A stretch of 64,000 bases of DNA from Pseudoalteromonas nigrifaciens (GTDB lineage Bacteria; Pseudomonadota; Gammaproteobacteria; Enterobacterales; Alteromonadaceae): contig NZ_CP011038.1 of assembly GCF_002221505.1 (NCBI RefSeq), positions 1 through 64,000 on the forward strand, written 5' to 3'. The notes under the pieces were generated by a model. The model was not told the DNA's origin and made no database searches. It saw only the letters and a program-made list of their open reading frames with translations. Shown in pieces: positions 1 to 8,380 of the stretch (its first letter is position 1; each line of letters opens with the position of its first letter). Position numbers and translations under genes: made by a program.

Positions 1-41
1 CAAGCCACATTTGCCAACACCTACGGCTTCTTTTTTGGTAA

Positions 42-58
42 TTATTCAATGTGAATAA
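42..58. promoter_or_regulatory. palindrome upstream of parA (candidate parS or operator)
   Basis: The sequence reads TTATTCA, then ATG, then TGAATAA: 7-base inverted arms around a 3-base spacer. The same palindrome with a different spacer (GGC) lies just past parB at 2566-2582. A pair flanking a partition operon suggests ParB or ParA binding sites. Binding is inferred. Confidence 0.5.
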
Positions 59-159
59 CTCAAATTATAAAACTAAAACAAAAATCAAATACCTCTAAAA
101 CACATGGACAACTCAAAAAACAAGGGATACACTTGTTTTAAATAAAAAGGGATTCATCT

Positions 160-1365
160 ATGACCATTGAAAAGACTACTCACATTTTTCAAGATTTAAA
201 GGAAGGCGCTGATCGCTATATAAAAAGACGCAATCAGAGGCTTTTAGTAAATCATCGTAAGGAGCTTAGAAGTTTTACGCGAGCTGAAGCATCTATATAT
301 TTAGATATTGATGTAAAAACTTTAGATAGGTATTGCGCTTCACTGGGTATTGACCCACGTAGACACGAAGATGCACAGTGGTCAATTGACATCGAAGAAA
401 TTTATAAAGTAAGAGATTCGCTCTCTGTTGAATTACGTAAAGAACCTAAGTTCAAACGTAGTGATAAGCAGAAAGCACAGATTATAGTGATTCAGAATCA
501 AAAAGGTGGTGTTGGTAAAACAGTGTCAAGTGCAACAATAGGTTCAGGACTAGCTACTGAGTTTCATCAAGAGTATCGCGTAGGTCTTATTGATATGGAT
601 GGACAAGCTACACTATCAATGTATTACGCCCCTGAATCAGCACAAGAAGGTTGTTTATCTGTAGGCGATCTGATCATGGGAAACTATGAATTAGACGAAA
701 ATGAAACTAAAAAAGAAGCTATTTCAAGTGCCTTTTTACCTACTACAATTCCAAACCTCCGTATTTTACCTGCCTCACAATCAGATCGTGGTATTGAGGG
801 GTGGTTTCATGAAGGCGTATTTAATAAGTCTCTAAGTTCGCCCTACTCTATTTTGAGTAAGATTTTAAATGAAGTTGAAGATGAATTCGATATTATCATA
901 ATAGATACCCCTCCATCATTAGGCTATGCAACGTATAACGCTTACTACGCCGCAACCAGTGTACTTTTCCCACTATCAATTACAGAAAATGACATAGATG
1001 CAACGTGTTCTTATTTTTCATATATACCGCAAGTCTGGGGATTATTGAATAATGCTAAGCATCAGGGGTATGACTTCATGAAAATACTTATTACAAATCA
1101 TAAAGACAGTTCAACAACAACGGAGTTACTCAATAGCCTTAATGATAGCTTTTCACCATATTTATACTCTAAAGAATTTAAAAATAGTGAAGCTGTAAGG
1201 CAGGCATCATCTTTATTATCAACGGTGTTTGATATGTCTAAAAGTGAGTACCCAAAAAGTAAAATGTCATACCAAGTGGCACAGCAAAATGCTTATGAAG
1301 TAACAAGTCAACTACAGCGCGATATTGTAAATGTATGGCGTAAGCAAGAGCAGGAGCAGGAGTAA
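160..1365 (+). CDS. parA: ParA family partition ATPase
   Basis: Deviant Walker-type ATPase that moves replicon copies apart together with ParB bound to a centromere. The protein has 401 residues. About 100 N-terminal residues precede the ATPase and include a helix-turn-helix-like stretch (residues 38-66), the layout of long type Ia (P1/F-plasmid) ParA proteins that also repress their own operon. KGGVGKT at 115-121 is the deviant Walker A motif, DMDGQ near 145-149 is the A' motif, and IIIIDTPPS near 247-255 is Walker B. AGGGA lies a few bases before the ATG. The gene is followed at once by parB. It marks the replicon as plasmid-derived, consistent with a chromid. Confidence 0.93.
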   Translation: MTIEKTTHIFQDLKEGADRYIKRRNQRLLVNHRKELRSFTRAEASIYLDIDVKTLDRYCASLGIDPRRHEDAQWSIDIEEIYKVRDSLSVELRKEPKFKRSDKQKAQIIVIQNQKGGVGKTVSSATIGSGLATEFHQEYRVGLIDMDGQATLSMYYAPESAQEGCLSVGDLIMGNYELDENETKKEAISSAFLPTTIPNLRILPASQSDRGIEGWFHEGVFNKSLSSPYSILSKILNEVEDEFDIIIIDTPPSLGYATYNAYYAATSVLFPLSITENDIDATCSYFSYIPQVWGLLNNAKHQGYDFMKILITNHKDSSTTTELLNSLNDSFSPYLYSKEFKNSEAVRQASSLLSTVFDMSKSEYPKSKMSYQVAQQNAYEVTSQLQRDIVNVWRKQEQEQE

Positions 1366-1369
1366 AATC

Positions 1370-2452
1370 ATGGCTAGAAAACGTGGAATAAGATCACCAC
1401 TTGGCAATGCAGTCGGAGCGCAAGATGCAATCGAGTCAGGACAGAAAAGTAATATAGAGTCGCTTGCAAAGCAATTAAAAGCAGAGGTCACTGGTTCTAA
1501 ATTATCAATAATGGATGTATTACAAACCCATCTAGGGATAAGTAATGTTGGAGAGAGTGTATCCTGGAAGTTAAAATCAGGAAAAATAGCGCAATTTGTT
1601 CCTGTTACATTAAGTTATCAGCAAGTTAAAGAGCTTACTTCGGTCACATTTGAAGTGAATGGTCGAGATCAATCTGGTCTAACCAAAGAATCCCTTCAAG
1701 ATCTAGACTCATTATGTATACAACAATATTACCCAGCTATAGGCCGAAGAGTTAATGGCGTGATTGATCTGCTAGATGGCTCCAGGCGTAGAGCTAGGTT
1801 TTTGCTTGAAGTAGGTAAAATTAACTCATTTAAAATATTAGTCACAGATGACGATATTAGCTCTGGTGACGCTAAAGCATTAGCTAAGCAGCTGCAAGTT
1901 AGTAAAGAGCACAACTTACGTGAAATTGGTATGCGTTGTCAGTTAGAAAGTCAGCTTTATGAAAAAAAATATAATAAAAAACTCACGCAATCTGAATTAG
2001 CTGAAGAAATGGGCTTAAGCCAAGCTAAGGTAAGTAAGGCGCTAACTGCTGCCTCTATCGATAGTGCTATTATTGAGCTGTTTCCGGATATTTCTTTATT
2101 GTCACACTCAGACTACAAAGTATTAAATACAGTACAAAAAACGTTAGGTGAAAACGTAAATGAATTTATAAAGGATATAGAAAGCAATATAATTAATATC
2201 AATAGTGAATTAGTTCAAGACGATTATAAAGAAGCTGTATTAAAAATAGTTACAGACGCTATTAAAACATACAAACCTAAGCCAACCGAGCAGGCTATCG
2301 TTACTCCACTTGCAAATTTTAGCAAAAAGAATACCTATGCACGTAAGCGCGTTAAAGGTAGAAAATTCGCTTATGAGTTTTCACAGCTAACAAAAGAAGT
2401 ACAAGATACTTTAGACCAGGCTATTGCTAAAGTGTTGCAAGACTCGCTTTAA
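1370..2452 (+). CDS. parB: ParB family partition protein
   Basis: Centromere-binding partner of ParA. I chose the ATG at 1370 (360 residues, beginning MARKRG) because AGGAG lies just upstream of it. An in-frame ATG at 1331 inside parA has no such site. The central part carries a ParB/RepB-like segment (GRRVNGVIDLLDGSRRRAR) and then a helix-turn-helix (LTQSELAEEMGLSQAKVSKAL, continuing for a few residues), as in P1/SopB-type ParB. It lies 4 bases after parA, so the two are one operon. A strong hairpin follows the stop codon. Confidence 0.9.
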   Translation: MARKRGIRSPLGNAVGAQDAIESGQKSNIESLAKQLKAEVTGSKLSIMDVLQTHLGISNVGESVSWKLKSGKIAQFVPVTLSYQQVKELTSVTFEVNGRDQSGLTKESLQDLDSLCIQQYYPAIGRRVNGVIDLLDGSRRRARFLLEVGKINSFKILVTDDDISSGDAKALAKQLQVSKEHNLREIGMRCQLESQLYEKKYNKKLTQSELAEEMGLSQAKVSKALTAASIDSAIIELFPDISLLSHSDYKVLNTVQKTLGENVNEFIKDIESNIININSELVQDDYKEAVLKIVTDAIKTYKPKPTEQAIVTPLANFSKKNTYARKRVKGRKFAYEFSQLTKEVQDTLDQAIAKVLQDSL

Positions 2453-2456
2453 TAAT

Positions 2457-2498
2457 AAAGGTATTCAGTCATAGCTAATTTATGAGTGAATACCTTTT
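2457..2498 (+). terminator. terminator of parAB
   Basis: Inverted repeat with arms AAAGGTATTCA and TGAATACCTTT around a 19-base loop, ending in TTTT. It starts 5 bases after the parB stop codon. The arms also contain the TATTCA/TGAATA core of the nearby palindromes, so it could double as a binding site. Confidence 0.65.
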
Positions 2499-2565
2499 AG
2501 GTTCCTCAACGGAGATTTTGTTTTAAGTTATTGTTTTTAAGGTTTTTAGTGTTTTTTATTTGTAG

Positions 2566-2582
2566 TTATTCAGGCTGAATAA
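2566..2582. promoter_or_regulatory. palindrome downstream of parB (candidate parS)
   Basis: TTATTCA, GGC, TGAATAA: the same 7-base arms and 3-base spacing as at 42-58. In both copies the site is bordered by a G before TTATTCA on one strand. Location just after parB is typical of plasmid centromeres. Confidence 0.5.
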
Positions 2583-2824
2583 ATCAACTGTATCTAGCCT
2601 GACTCACGCTCATATATCTGCTGGGTTGATATTAAAAAGTTAAAATTAAACTAAAGTATGAAACCAAGATAATAAAGTTTAGAGTTTTCTGGGCTAGTTT
2701 TTCGGCCGCTATGTGTCATGAGCAGTCATAGCGATGGCACGTAGCGAGTTTTAACTGTCAGTTATGTAACCATAACGGTCATTAAAGACTTATAATAAAT
2801 AGCAGTACCAATTATAAAACATTT
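2583..2824. other. gene-free stretch with an imperfect hairpin
   Basis: No coding region was seen. At 2708-2747 an imperfect inverted repeat (GCTATGTGTCAT against ATGGCACGTAGC, 10 of 12 pairs) is visible. Next to it, CTAGTTTTTCGGCCGCTA (2694-2711) recurs almost unchanged in inverse orientation near 57,456-57,475, downstream of the CBASS operon. Confidence 0.4.
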
Positions 2825-3099
2825 TCAAATATGAGGTTCGGCACTCGCTACTTTACTTCTAAACAAATTTCGCCAAGCATTAGGTGTTGTATCAAATCGC
2901 TGCTTAAAGTGTTTACGAAATATTTGTTCTGAGCTAAACCCTGCCTGTTCTGATATATGGGTAATAGACAGGGCCGTTGACTCAAGTAACTCTTGGCTAC
3001 GATTTAGACGCAAATTATTCAGCCATAGTTTGAAACTTATTCCTTGGTTAGCTTTAAAATAGCGACTAAAGCTTCGAATACTCATAGCACAATATGAAG
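2825..3099 (-). pseudogene. C-terminal fragment of an AraC-family regulator
   Basis: About 90 residues with the two helix-turn-helix motifs of AraC/XylS regulators: the first near MSIRSFSRYFKANQG, the second near SITHISEQAGFSSEQIFRKH, followed by a typical C-terminal tail. The rest of the gene, which should lie at higher coordinates, is missing. The IS66-family element begins at 3100 and what follows that element is an unrelated gene start. An in-frame ATG at 3121 lies inside the IS, so it is not the native start. The style resembles GlxA-type regulators, but the target is unknowable from this piece. Confidence 0.75.
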
Positions 3100-3179
3100 G
3101 TAAGCGCGTAATTAACCCCACATACCAATGTTAATGGTACCTATGCATAATTAACTCAGCATATTAACTTGAGGTAATT

Positions 3180-3486
3180 ATGAAAAAACAGCAAAAAATA
3201 AAGTACTGGCAAGCCATCATTGAACAACAGCAATCTAGCGCGTTAACTACCATTCAATTTTGTCGTGATAACAACATTAACCCATCTACTTTCTATGCCT
3301 GGCGCAAGCGCCTTTTTGGTGAAAACACCGCCGGTTAAAAAGCAACAGGTGATCCCCTTTGTTATTCATGAGCAAGCCTTTACACAACCCTCAATGATTA
3401 AGCTCACCACACCAAACGGCTACCAATTAGATTTCGAGTCGACATTAGCGCACCAAGCACTAGCCAAATTATTGAGCGTACTGTGA
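3180..3486 (+). pseudogene. tnpA: IS66 TnpA, frameshifted
   Basis: Accessory protein of IS66 transposition. The ATG at 3180 opens a reading frame with the TnpA helix-turn-helix (TTIQFCRDNNINPSTFYAWRKR) that stops at 3338. The typical TnpA tail (ITLPNG-like stretch and a final LAKLLSVL) continues in the +1 frame from about 3316 to 3486. The frame change falls at a CTTTTTGG run near 3312-3319. It is either a one-base mutation that silences this copy or a +1 shift. The ATG at 3265 in the second frame is not a native start. The stop codon overlaps the GTG of tnpB. Confidence 0.7.
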
Positions 3487-3836
3487 AACCTTGCACCCAC
3501 CAAGTTTACTTGGTCACGGGGGTCACTGACATGCGAAAATCAATCAATGGCCTGAGTATTATTGTCAGCGATACCCTATCACTCGATCCTTTAAGCCAAG
3601 CATGGTTCGTTTTTTGTAATAAACAACGCGATAAATTAAAAATTCTATTTTGGGATACCAACGGTTTTTGGCTTTATTATCGTCGTTTAGAGCAAGGGCG
3701 ATTTCAATGGCCCAAAGAGACTAATGAACACACGGCTATGGGGATTGAGCAACGCCAATTACAATGGTTACTATCGGGGCTACCAGTCAGTAATCAAACT
3801 CGGCACCTGGCTTTATCTGGGTTATCGGTGATGTAA
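3483..3836 (+). CDS. tnpB: IS66 TnpB accessory protein
   Basis: 117 residues, the usual length of IS66 Orf2/TnpB. Family features are visible: the start HQVYLVTGVTDMRKSINGL and the FWLYYRRLEQGRFQWP stretch. The start is a GTG that overlaps the tnpA stop, as is common in the family. The biochemical role is not known; in several IS66 members it is needed for transposition. Confidence 0.9.
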   Translation: MKPCTHQVYLVTGVTDMRKSINGLSIIVSDTLSLDPLSQAWFVFCNKQRDKLKILFWDTNGFWLYYRRLEQGRFQWPKETNEHTAMGIEQRQLQWLLSGLPVSNQTRHLALSGLSVM

Positions 3837-3892
3837 ATTAACCAGATCGTTTTTTTACTTGAACGATCTTTCCCCTGTGTCATGCTATCAAC

Positions 3893-5419
3893 ATGCCAGA
3901 CACTATTCTCATCACCGAACTACAAAATCAGCTTGCGCTTATGCAGGCTAAGCTTGATGCCTTGGAAAAAGATAAAATTTCATTGCAAGAAGATAAGGTT
4001 GAAATGCAAGCGCGTATCGACCATTTACTGGCTGAGCTTAAATTAAGTAAATCGCAAAAATACGGCAAGAAAAGTGAAAAAGCCCCGCGAGGTACCTTCA
4101 ACGAAGCTGAGCAGCATAAATCCACAGAGCCGCCTAAACATCATAAAAAAGGTAAGCAAACATTAGCGGCGCATTTTGAGCGCGAAGAAGTTGAGCACAC
4201 GTTAACGGTACTTGATTGCCCATGCTGTGGTGAACAACTACACCATTGCGGTAGTGAAGACAGCGAGCAAGTGAAAATTATTCCGGCGAAAGTGAGTGTC
4301 ATTAAGCACAAGCAATTTAAATATGCTTGCAGACATTGCGAGCACGAACAACTGACCAGTAAAATAATCACCGCGCCTAAACCCAAGCAGCCTATTCCTG
4401 GCAGTATTGCGAGTCCAGAAGCGTTAGCGGCGATTGTTACGGGCAAATACTGTGATGCCTTACCGCTTTATCGTTTAGTTGACATACTGGGTCGTGGCGG
4501 TCTTGAGCTATCACGAGGAACGTTAGCTAATTGGTGCATTAAAGCGGGTCTGCTTATCAAGCCATTAGTAGCAGCCATGCAGCGTCACTTGCTTGGTGAG
4601 CATAGCTTGTGTGCTGATGAAACCCGTACACAAGTGTTAGATGAAGGTGAAAACCCTAACAGCAATTCTTACATGTGGGTTTATCGCAGCAATGAAGCCA
4701 GCGATGAGCCTGTGGTTATTTACGGCTATCAGGCGGGTCGCAGCCGCGCTTGCGCAGAAGAATTTCTCGCGGGTTATCAAGGCTATTTACAATGCGATGG
4801 TTATTGTGTTTATGACGGTATTGAAGGCATTATTCCTGTGGGCTGTTGGGCACACGCCAGACGTAAATACGATGAAGCTTTAAAAGCAGAATCAAAAAAC
4901 AAAGGTCGTGCTCATAAAGCTATTAGCTTTATCAGTCAATTATACAAACTAGAAACGCAAGCGAAAAACAAAAAGCTATCCCCCCAAGCGCGGTACCAAC
5001 TGCGTCAAGAAAAAGCCTTACCGATATTATTACAATTCAAAGCATGGCTTGATGAAGCCAGTGATAAAGTCACTGCGGGAAGTTATATTGGCAAAGCGAT
5101 AAAATACAATCTCAACCAGTGGCATAAACTTATTAGATACGTTGAAGATTGCCATTTAGGCATTGATAATAATATTACCGAGCGAGATATCCGGCCGTTT
5201 ACTACCGGTAGAAAAAACTGGTTATTCTCAAAATCGGTTAATGGTGCCCAGGCAAGCGCCACACTTTATAGTATTGTGATGACCTGCCGCGCCAATGACA
5301 TCAACACTTATTACTACTTTCTGCATTTATTTAAAACGTTGCCGAGCAGAGATGTGGGTGATGATGACTTTACCGACTTAATGCCGTGGAATGTGCAGCT
5401 AGACTTTGATTATAGCTAA
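3893..5419 (+). CDS. tnpC: IS66-family transposase TnpC
   Basis: The DDE transposase of the element, 508 residues. It has an N-terminal leucine-rich coiled coil (residues 8-55), a zinc-finger-like CxxC near residues 108-111 and CxxC near 147-150, then the catalytic core: the first Asp in SLCADETRTQVL, the second in YLQCDGYCVYDG, and the Glu in NITERDIRPF near the C-terminus. The gene is intact, so the element could be mobile if TnpA is dispensable or supplied in trans. Confidence 0.93.
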   Translation: MPDTILITELQNQLALMQAKLDALEKDKISLQEDKVEMQARIDHLLAELKLSKSQKYGKKSEKAPRGTFNEAEQHKSTEPPKHHKKGKQTLAAHFEREEVEHTLTVLDCPCCGEQLHHCGSEDSEQVKIIPAKVSVIKHKQFKYACRHCEHEQLTSKIITAPKPKQPIPGSIASPEALAAIVTGKYCDALPLYRLVDILGRGGLELSRGTLANWCIKAGLLIKPLVAAMQRHLLGEHSLCADETRTQVLDEGENPNSNSYMWVYRSNEASDEPVVIYGYQAGRSRACAEEFLAGYQGYLQCDGYCVYDGIEGIIPVGCWAHARRKYDEALKAESKNKGRAHKAISFISQLYKLETQAKNKKLSPQARYQLRQEKALPILLQFKAWLDEASDKVTAGSYIGKAIKYNLNQWHKLIRYVEDCHLGIDNNITERDIRPFTTGRKNWLFSKSVNGAQASATLYSIVMTCRANDINTYYYFLHLFKTLPSRDVGDDDFTDLMPWNVQLDFDYS

Positions 5420-5444
5420 GCGCACTGCTTAAATGCGCGCTTAC

Positions 5445-5518
5445 TTATCGTCTCCTGAGACTGTAAAGCTTACAGTTCCGAATCCAACCTCAGCGGCTCG
5501 TATGATCTTCTTAGCCAT
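5445..5518 (-). pseudogene. N-terminal stub of an actin-like (ParM/StbA-type) plasmid partition ATPase
   Basis: On the minus strand, AGGAG is followed 8 bases later by ATG at 5518 and about 24 codons (MAKKIIRAAEVGFGTVSFTV) before the IS66 end cuts the frame. The pattern xRAxxVGFGxxxF matches the phosphate-1 loop that opens ParM/StbA/Alp plasmid segregation proteins. The rest of the gene and any parR partner are absent. Too short for certainty, but the clear ribosome binding site shows it was a real gene start. Confidence 0.5.
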
Positions 5519-5652
5519 TTGAATACTCCTAAATTTATAGTTCACGCAAATAATACACTTCAGTTTTTAAAGCAGAAAATTTTAGGGAAGCCCAAAATCA
5601 TACTTGTAAAGTTTCAATCAGCATGTTTCGCATACAAGAAATATAAAGGCTC

Positions 5653-5806
5653 AAAAGTGACATGAAAATGACATAAAACTACACACATCTAAAATTAACT
5701 TTCAACTCAATCACTCGGAGCTAAAAAGTGATACAAAAAGGCCTGAAAATGGTAAGCCAATACGTAGCAGCATGCACACGGCAGTAAAGGGTCTAAAAGT
5801 GACATT
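5653..5806. repeat. AAAAGTGACAT-type repeats upstream of the ParM-like stub
   Basis: AAAAGTGACAT occurs at 5653 and 5795. A variant AAAATGACAT lies directly after the first copy (5665) and AAAAGTGATAC lies at 5724. They are upstream of the truncated partition gene. ParM-type systems keep their centromere (parC) as direct repeats in exactly that position. Spacing is irregular, so this is only a candidate. Confidence 0.35.
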
Positions 5807-5939
5807 AATCGGTCGGTTTTCGGTAAATACGCAGAATTGTCTGCATTAAAGCTGGCAGTACCTAGTCTGGTGATTGAAAGTAATTGATGTACTAAATTGA
5901 AGTGTGGGGAAGCGTTTTAATTTCAGCTTACTCAAACTT

Positions 5940-6400
5940 ATTAAGTATTACACTTATCAATAGCTCTAATTAATAAGTGGGCCTTTATGAAAGTGCCCCT
6001 AATAGGACGTTCGATAAACACAGCTAAAAAATAAACTGCCCCAATTAATGGGGCGAATAAACTTTCCCACCCCTATAGGGGCGCTATTTTAGAACACACT
6101 TAATTAAAATTGAAAACTGCCCCCAATTAATGGGGCGAATAAACTTTCCCGCCCCTTTAGGGGCGCTATTTTAGAACACACTTAATTAAAATTGAAAACT
6201 GCCCCCAATTAATTGGTTCTAAATTAAATTAGCGCCCCTATAGGGGCGTTTTAGATTACTAATCTAATATCCCGTAGTTACGTTCAAAACAACAAAACAT
6301 TAACTAAGAAAATCTCCCCTATTAATTGGGGGCAGTTTGGCGGTACTCACCTATAAGGGGCAGTTTTCACAAAGCGCCCCCAATTAGATTTTTGGGCATA
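5940..6400. repeat. GCCCC/GGGGC repeat field (candidate oriT or plasmid origin)
   Basis: Two full 81-82 base direct repeats start at 6033 and 6114, with a third partial copy at 6196. Each unit begins AAACTGCCCC, then AATTAATGGGG, then a CCCCT-TAGGGG palindrome. More palindromic pieces follow, including the perfect CGCCCCTATAGGGGCG at 6233-6248 and scattered GGGGGCAGTTT and GCGCCCCCAATTAGA blocks up to about 6390. The field lies directly upstream of the MobI-like gene at 6521. In SXT and IncC elements the transfer origin lies just upstream of mobI. No gene was found in 5519-6520. Confidence 0.6.
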
Positions 6401-6520
6401 TTAAAAACTCACCGGTAGGTGGTAGAAAGTTACAACATGCATTTTGACCCTCTGTATTTTTTCAATCTTTGAAGCTCGTGAGTGAAAATAGAAAAATTGT
6501 AGATACAAGAGGCCTAATCA

Positions 6521-7009
6521 ATGAATAACGACGTTTTGGAAATTATTGAATATTTAACTTCTAAAAAGGATGAGCTAGCTTCACAACTTGAATCACTGGT
6601 TGATGAATACTGGGTTACATGGCGAGATACCAATAGGAACATTATATCTCAAAGCGGCAATCCAGACTCAGTTGCCCGCGTAGGCGCAGTGGCTCCAAGT
6701 ATTCGTGTATACGCTACCAAGGCACATGATCGAATAATTTTAAGATGGCGAATTTACGAAAACAGCTGGGCGCGCCTCAATGCGGCCAAGCAAGATAAGC
6801 AAACCCTTCGTTATGCTAAAGAAATTAAGCGCAATAAAGATGGCACCACCAGCTGTTTCAAATTAACTAAAGAAGCCGTGAGCTGGGAAGTAGAACAGAT
6901 TGATAGGTTTCTAAGTGAAGCAGAACCAGTAATAACCTTGATTAATAGCATTCACCAAAGCTTAAAGCTGTTAAATAAATTAAATACTAAAGCAACAACG
7001 GAGTTATAA
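6521..7009 (+). CDS. MobI-like conjugative transfer protein (tentative)
   Basis: 162 residues, soluble, basic, with long predicted helices. A pattern of DEYWxxW near residues 28-33, a central RIILRWRI segment (74-81) and a C-terminal WEVEQIDRFLSEAE stretch resembles MobI proteins of SXT/IncC elements as I remember them. MobI is needed there for transfer origin recognition together with the relaxase. Context supports this: a palindrome-rich field lies just upstream and a TraD-type coupling protein stub lies 1.4 kb downstream. If the resemblance is wrong, it is an unknown plasmid protein. The next gene starts one base after its stop codon. Confidence 0.45.
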   Translation: MNNDVLEIIEYLTSKKDELASQLESLVDEYWVTWRDTNRNIISQSGNPDSVARVGAVAPSIRVYATKAHDRIILRWRIYENSWARLNAAKQDKQTLRYAKEIKRNKDGTTSCFKLTKEAVSWEVEQIDRFLSEAEPVITLINSIHQSLKLLNKLNTKATTEL

Positions 7010-7010
7010 A

Positions 7011-7339
7011 ATGACGAATAAAACACAAAAAGCAAAATCGTTAACACCTGAAATAAAGACTCAAGCCCAACAAAGAGCAGTTACTAAGCATTCAGGTAGA
7101 ATGAAAACCATCACTACCACTATCAAGTACAAGACTGATCACACTCATTCTTTTTTAAATCAACCACCAGCGTAAAGGGCAGCCTTGGCGAAACTCTACT
7201 AGCTCACAAATTTAAAGTGCATGGTGATCGTGAATACATAAACATCAACCTTAAAGACCTAGCTCAAGCGAGCGATTCTAATAAATCCAATATAAACGGT
7301 GTTCGCATAAGCAAGCTAATCCAAGATTTAAAAACCTAG
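7011..7339 (+). CDS. small unknown protein in two overlapping frames (possible -1 frameshift)
   Basis: ATG at 7011 opens a 54-codon frame that ends at 7175. The -1 frame continues without a stop to 7339 with a well-composed protein (KGSLGETLLAHKFKVHG... SKLIQDLKT). The frames meet at T TTT TTA in zero frame (7150-7156), a classical -1 slippery heptamer. Slipping there gives one product of about 109 residues. A one-base deletion in the T run would look the same. No family was recognised. The IS30-family element begins directly after the second stop codon, so the downstream context has been lost. Confidence 0.45.
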
Positions 7340-7340
7340 A

Positions 7341-8277
7341 TCAAATTGTAAGTGCATAACTTGTTTTGGCTAGATTAAGTGGTCAGTTGCTCATAAGCTA
7401 ACTGCTTTTTCTCCGGCAAGAGATTTTACAATGAGACATTACAAACAACCAAGCTCATGAGCGGGCTTTGTTTCGCCGAAGAAGTGCAAGAAAACCGCTT
7501 AAGATGACACCAGAAATGATAGTTTTAATTACCCAGAAGCTTAATGAGAAGTGGAGTCCTGAACAAATAACGGGATGGTTGCGCAAAGAAAGTGAACGGT
7601 CTGTCAGCCATGAATGCATTTATCTGTATATCTGGGAAGATAAAAAAGCAGGTGGTGAGTTATACCTACATCTGCGCCGACACGGTAAGAAATATCACAA
7701 GCGCAGTCATTGTAAAACAAACCGAGGGCAAATAAAAAATCGCGTTAGCATTGAAGAACGTCCACAAATAGTTGATGAGAAAGGCCGTATCGGAGATTGG
7801 GAAATAGATACCGTCATAGGTAAAGGTCATCGAGGCGCCCTTGTTACCATTGTAGAGCGGGTCACCCAATTCACTGTATCAACTCAGGTGGCAGGCAAAA
7901 CAGCACAAGCCGTCACTGCGGCGACGATAGAACTATTAAGGCCATATAGGTCAGCGCTTCATACCATCACGGCTGACAATGGGAAAGAGTTCGCTTATCA
8001 CGAGCAAATCACAGAGGCTTTAAATGTTCCTGTTTATTTTGCTCACCCTTATCATTCATGGGAGCGCGGATTGAATGAAAACACGAATGGATTACTACGT
8101 CAGTATTGGCCGAAGAGCACAGATTTTAAGGCGGTAACAGCAGCGCAAGTTATACCAGTACTTGAGCAACTTAATAATCGTCCGAGGAAGACACTTGGAT
8201 TTGAAACGCCTGCAAAATTGATGCAGGATCACTTGGCGGCTAAAGCCGCCTAAACGTTATGCACTTCAGATTTGAAT
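7341..8277 (+). mobile_element. internally deleted IS30-family element
   Basis: About 0.94 kb. The ends match: TCAAATTGTAAGTGCATAAC at 7341-7360 against the reverse complement of the right end (TCAAATCTGAAGTGCATAAC), 17 of 20 bases. The only gene is a transposase that lacks the N-terminal helix-turn-helix region. IS30 elements are usually just above 1 kb, which agrees with loss of roughly 130-200 bases inside the gene. Confidence 0.75.
7431..8253 (+). pseudogene. IS30-family transposase, internal deletion
   Basis: The native start appears to be the ATG at 7431 (MRHYKQ...), which runs into a stop after nine codons. The frame reopens at about 7458 with AHERALFRRRSARKPL, which in intact family members follows the N-terminal DNA-binding domain. 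The catalytic core is complete: GDWEIDTVIG (first Asp), ITADNGKEFA (second Asp) and NENTNGLLRQYWPK (Glu). The deletion removed most of the DNA-binding domain and shifted the frame, so this copy should not make an active transposase. Confidence 0.8.
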
Positions 8278-8380
8278 CCGCGAAATAAATTACAGTAACG
8301 AAGTTCAGATTATAGATATTAAGACATTCACTATAAAAGCTCACATACAAGATGTGTCAACTAAAGAGGTGTTCAAGTGA
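8278..8380 (+). pseudogene. C-terminal tail of a lost gene upstream of the TraD stub
   Basis: Right after the IS30 end an open frame (IREINYSNEVQIIDIKTF and so on, ending TKEVFK) runs to a TGA at 8378-8380. That TGA overlaps the GTG start of the next gene (GTGA). Such coupling means it was the upstream partner in an operon. In SXT/IncC-type elements the gene before traD is the relaxase traI, so a relaxase tail is a reasonable guess. The fragment is too short to prove it. Confidence 0.4.

Larger units (their letters stand above)
3100..5444 (+). mobile_element. IS66-family insertion sequence
   Basis: About 2.35 kb element with the three-gene IS66 layout (tnpA, tnpB, tnpC). The ends are inverted: GTAAGCGCG at 3100 and the reverse complement of GTAAGCGCGC ending at 5444, with further partial matching inward. 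IS66 elements normally leave an 8-base target duplication. The flanks here (ATATGAAG on the left, TTATCGTC on the right) do not match. The element therefore probably sits at a deletion or recombination junction, which agrees with the two unrelated truncated genes on either side. Confidence 0.8.

Noticed and set aside
3265..3486. Open frame starting ATG at 3265 as a gene of its own
   Set aside because: Its first 17 residues are the shadow of the TnpA frame; the rest is the shifted TnpA tail.
6033..6216. CRISPR-like look of the GCCCC repeat field
   Set aside because: Only two full units, no variable spacers, and no cas genes; the unit is an 81-82 base direct repeat.
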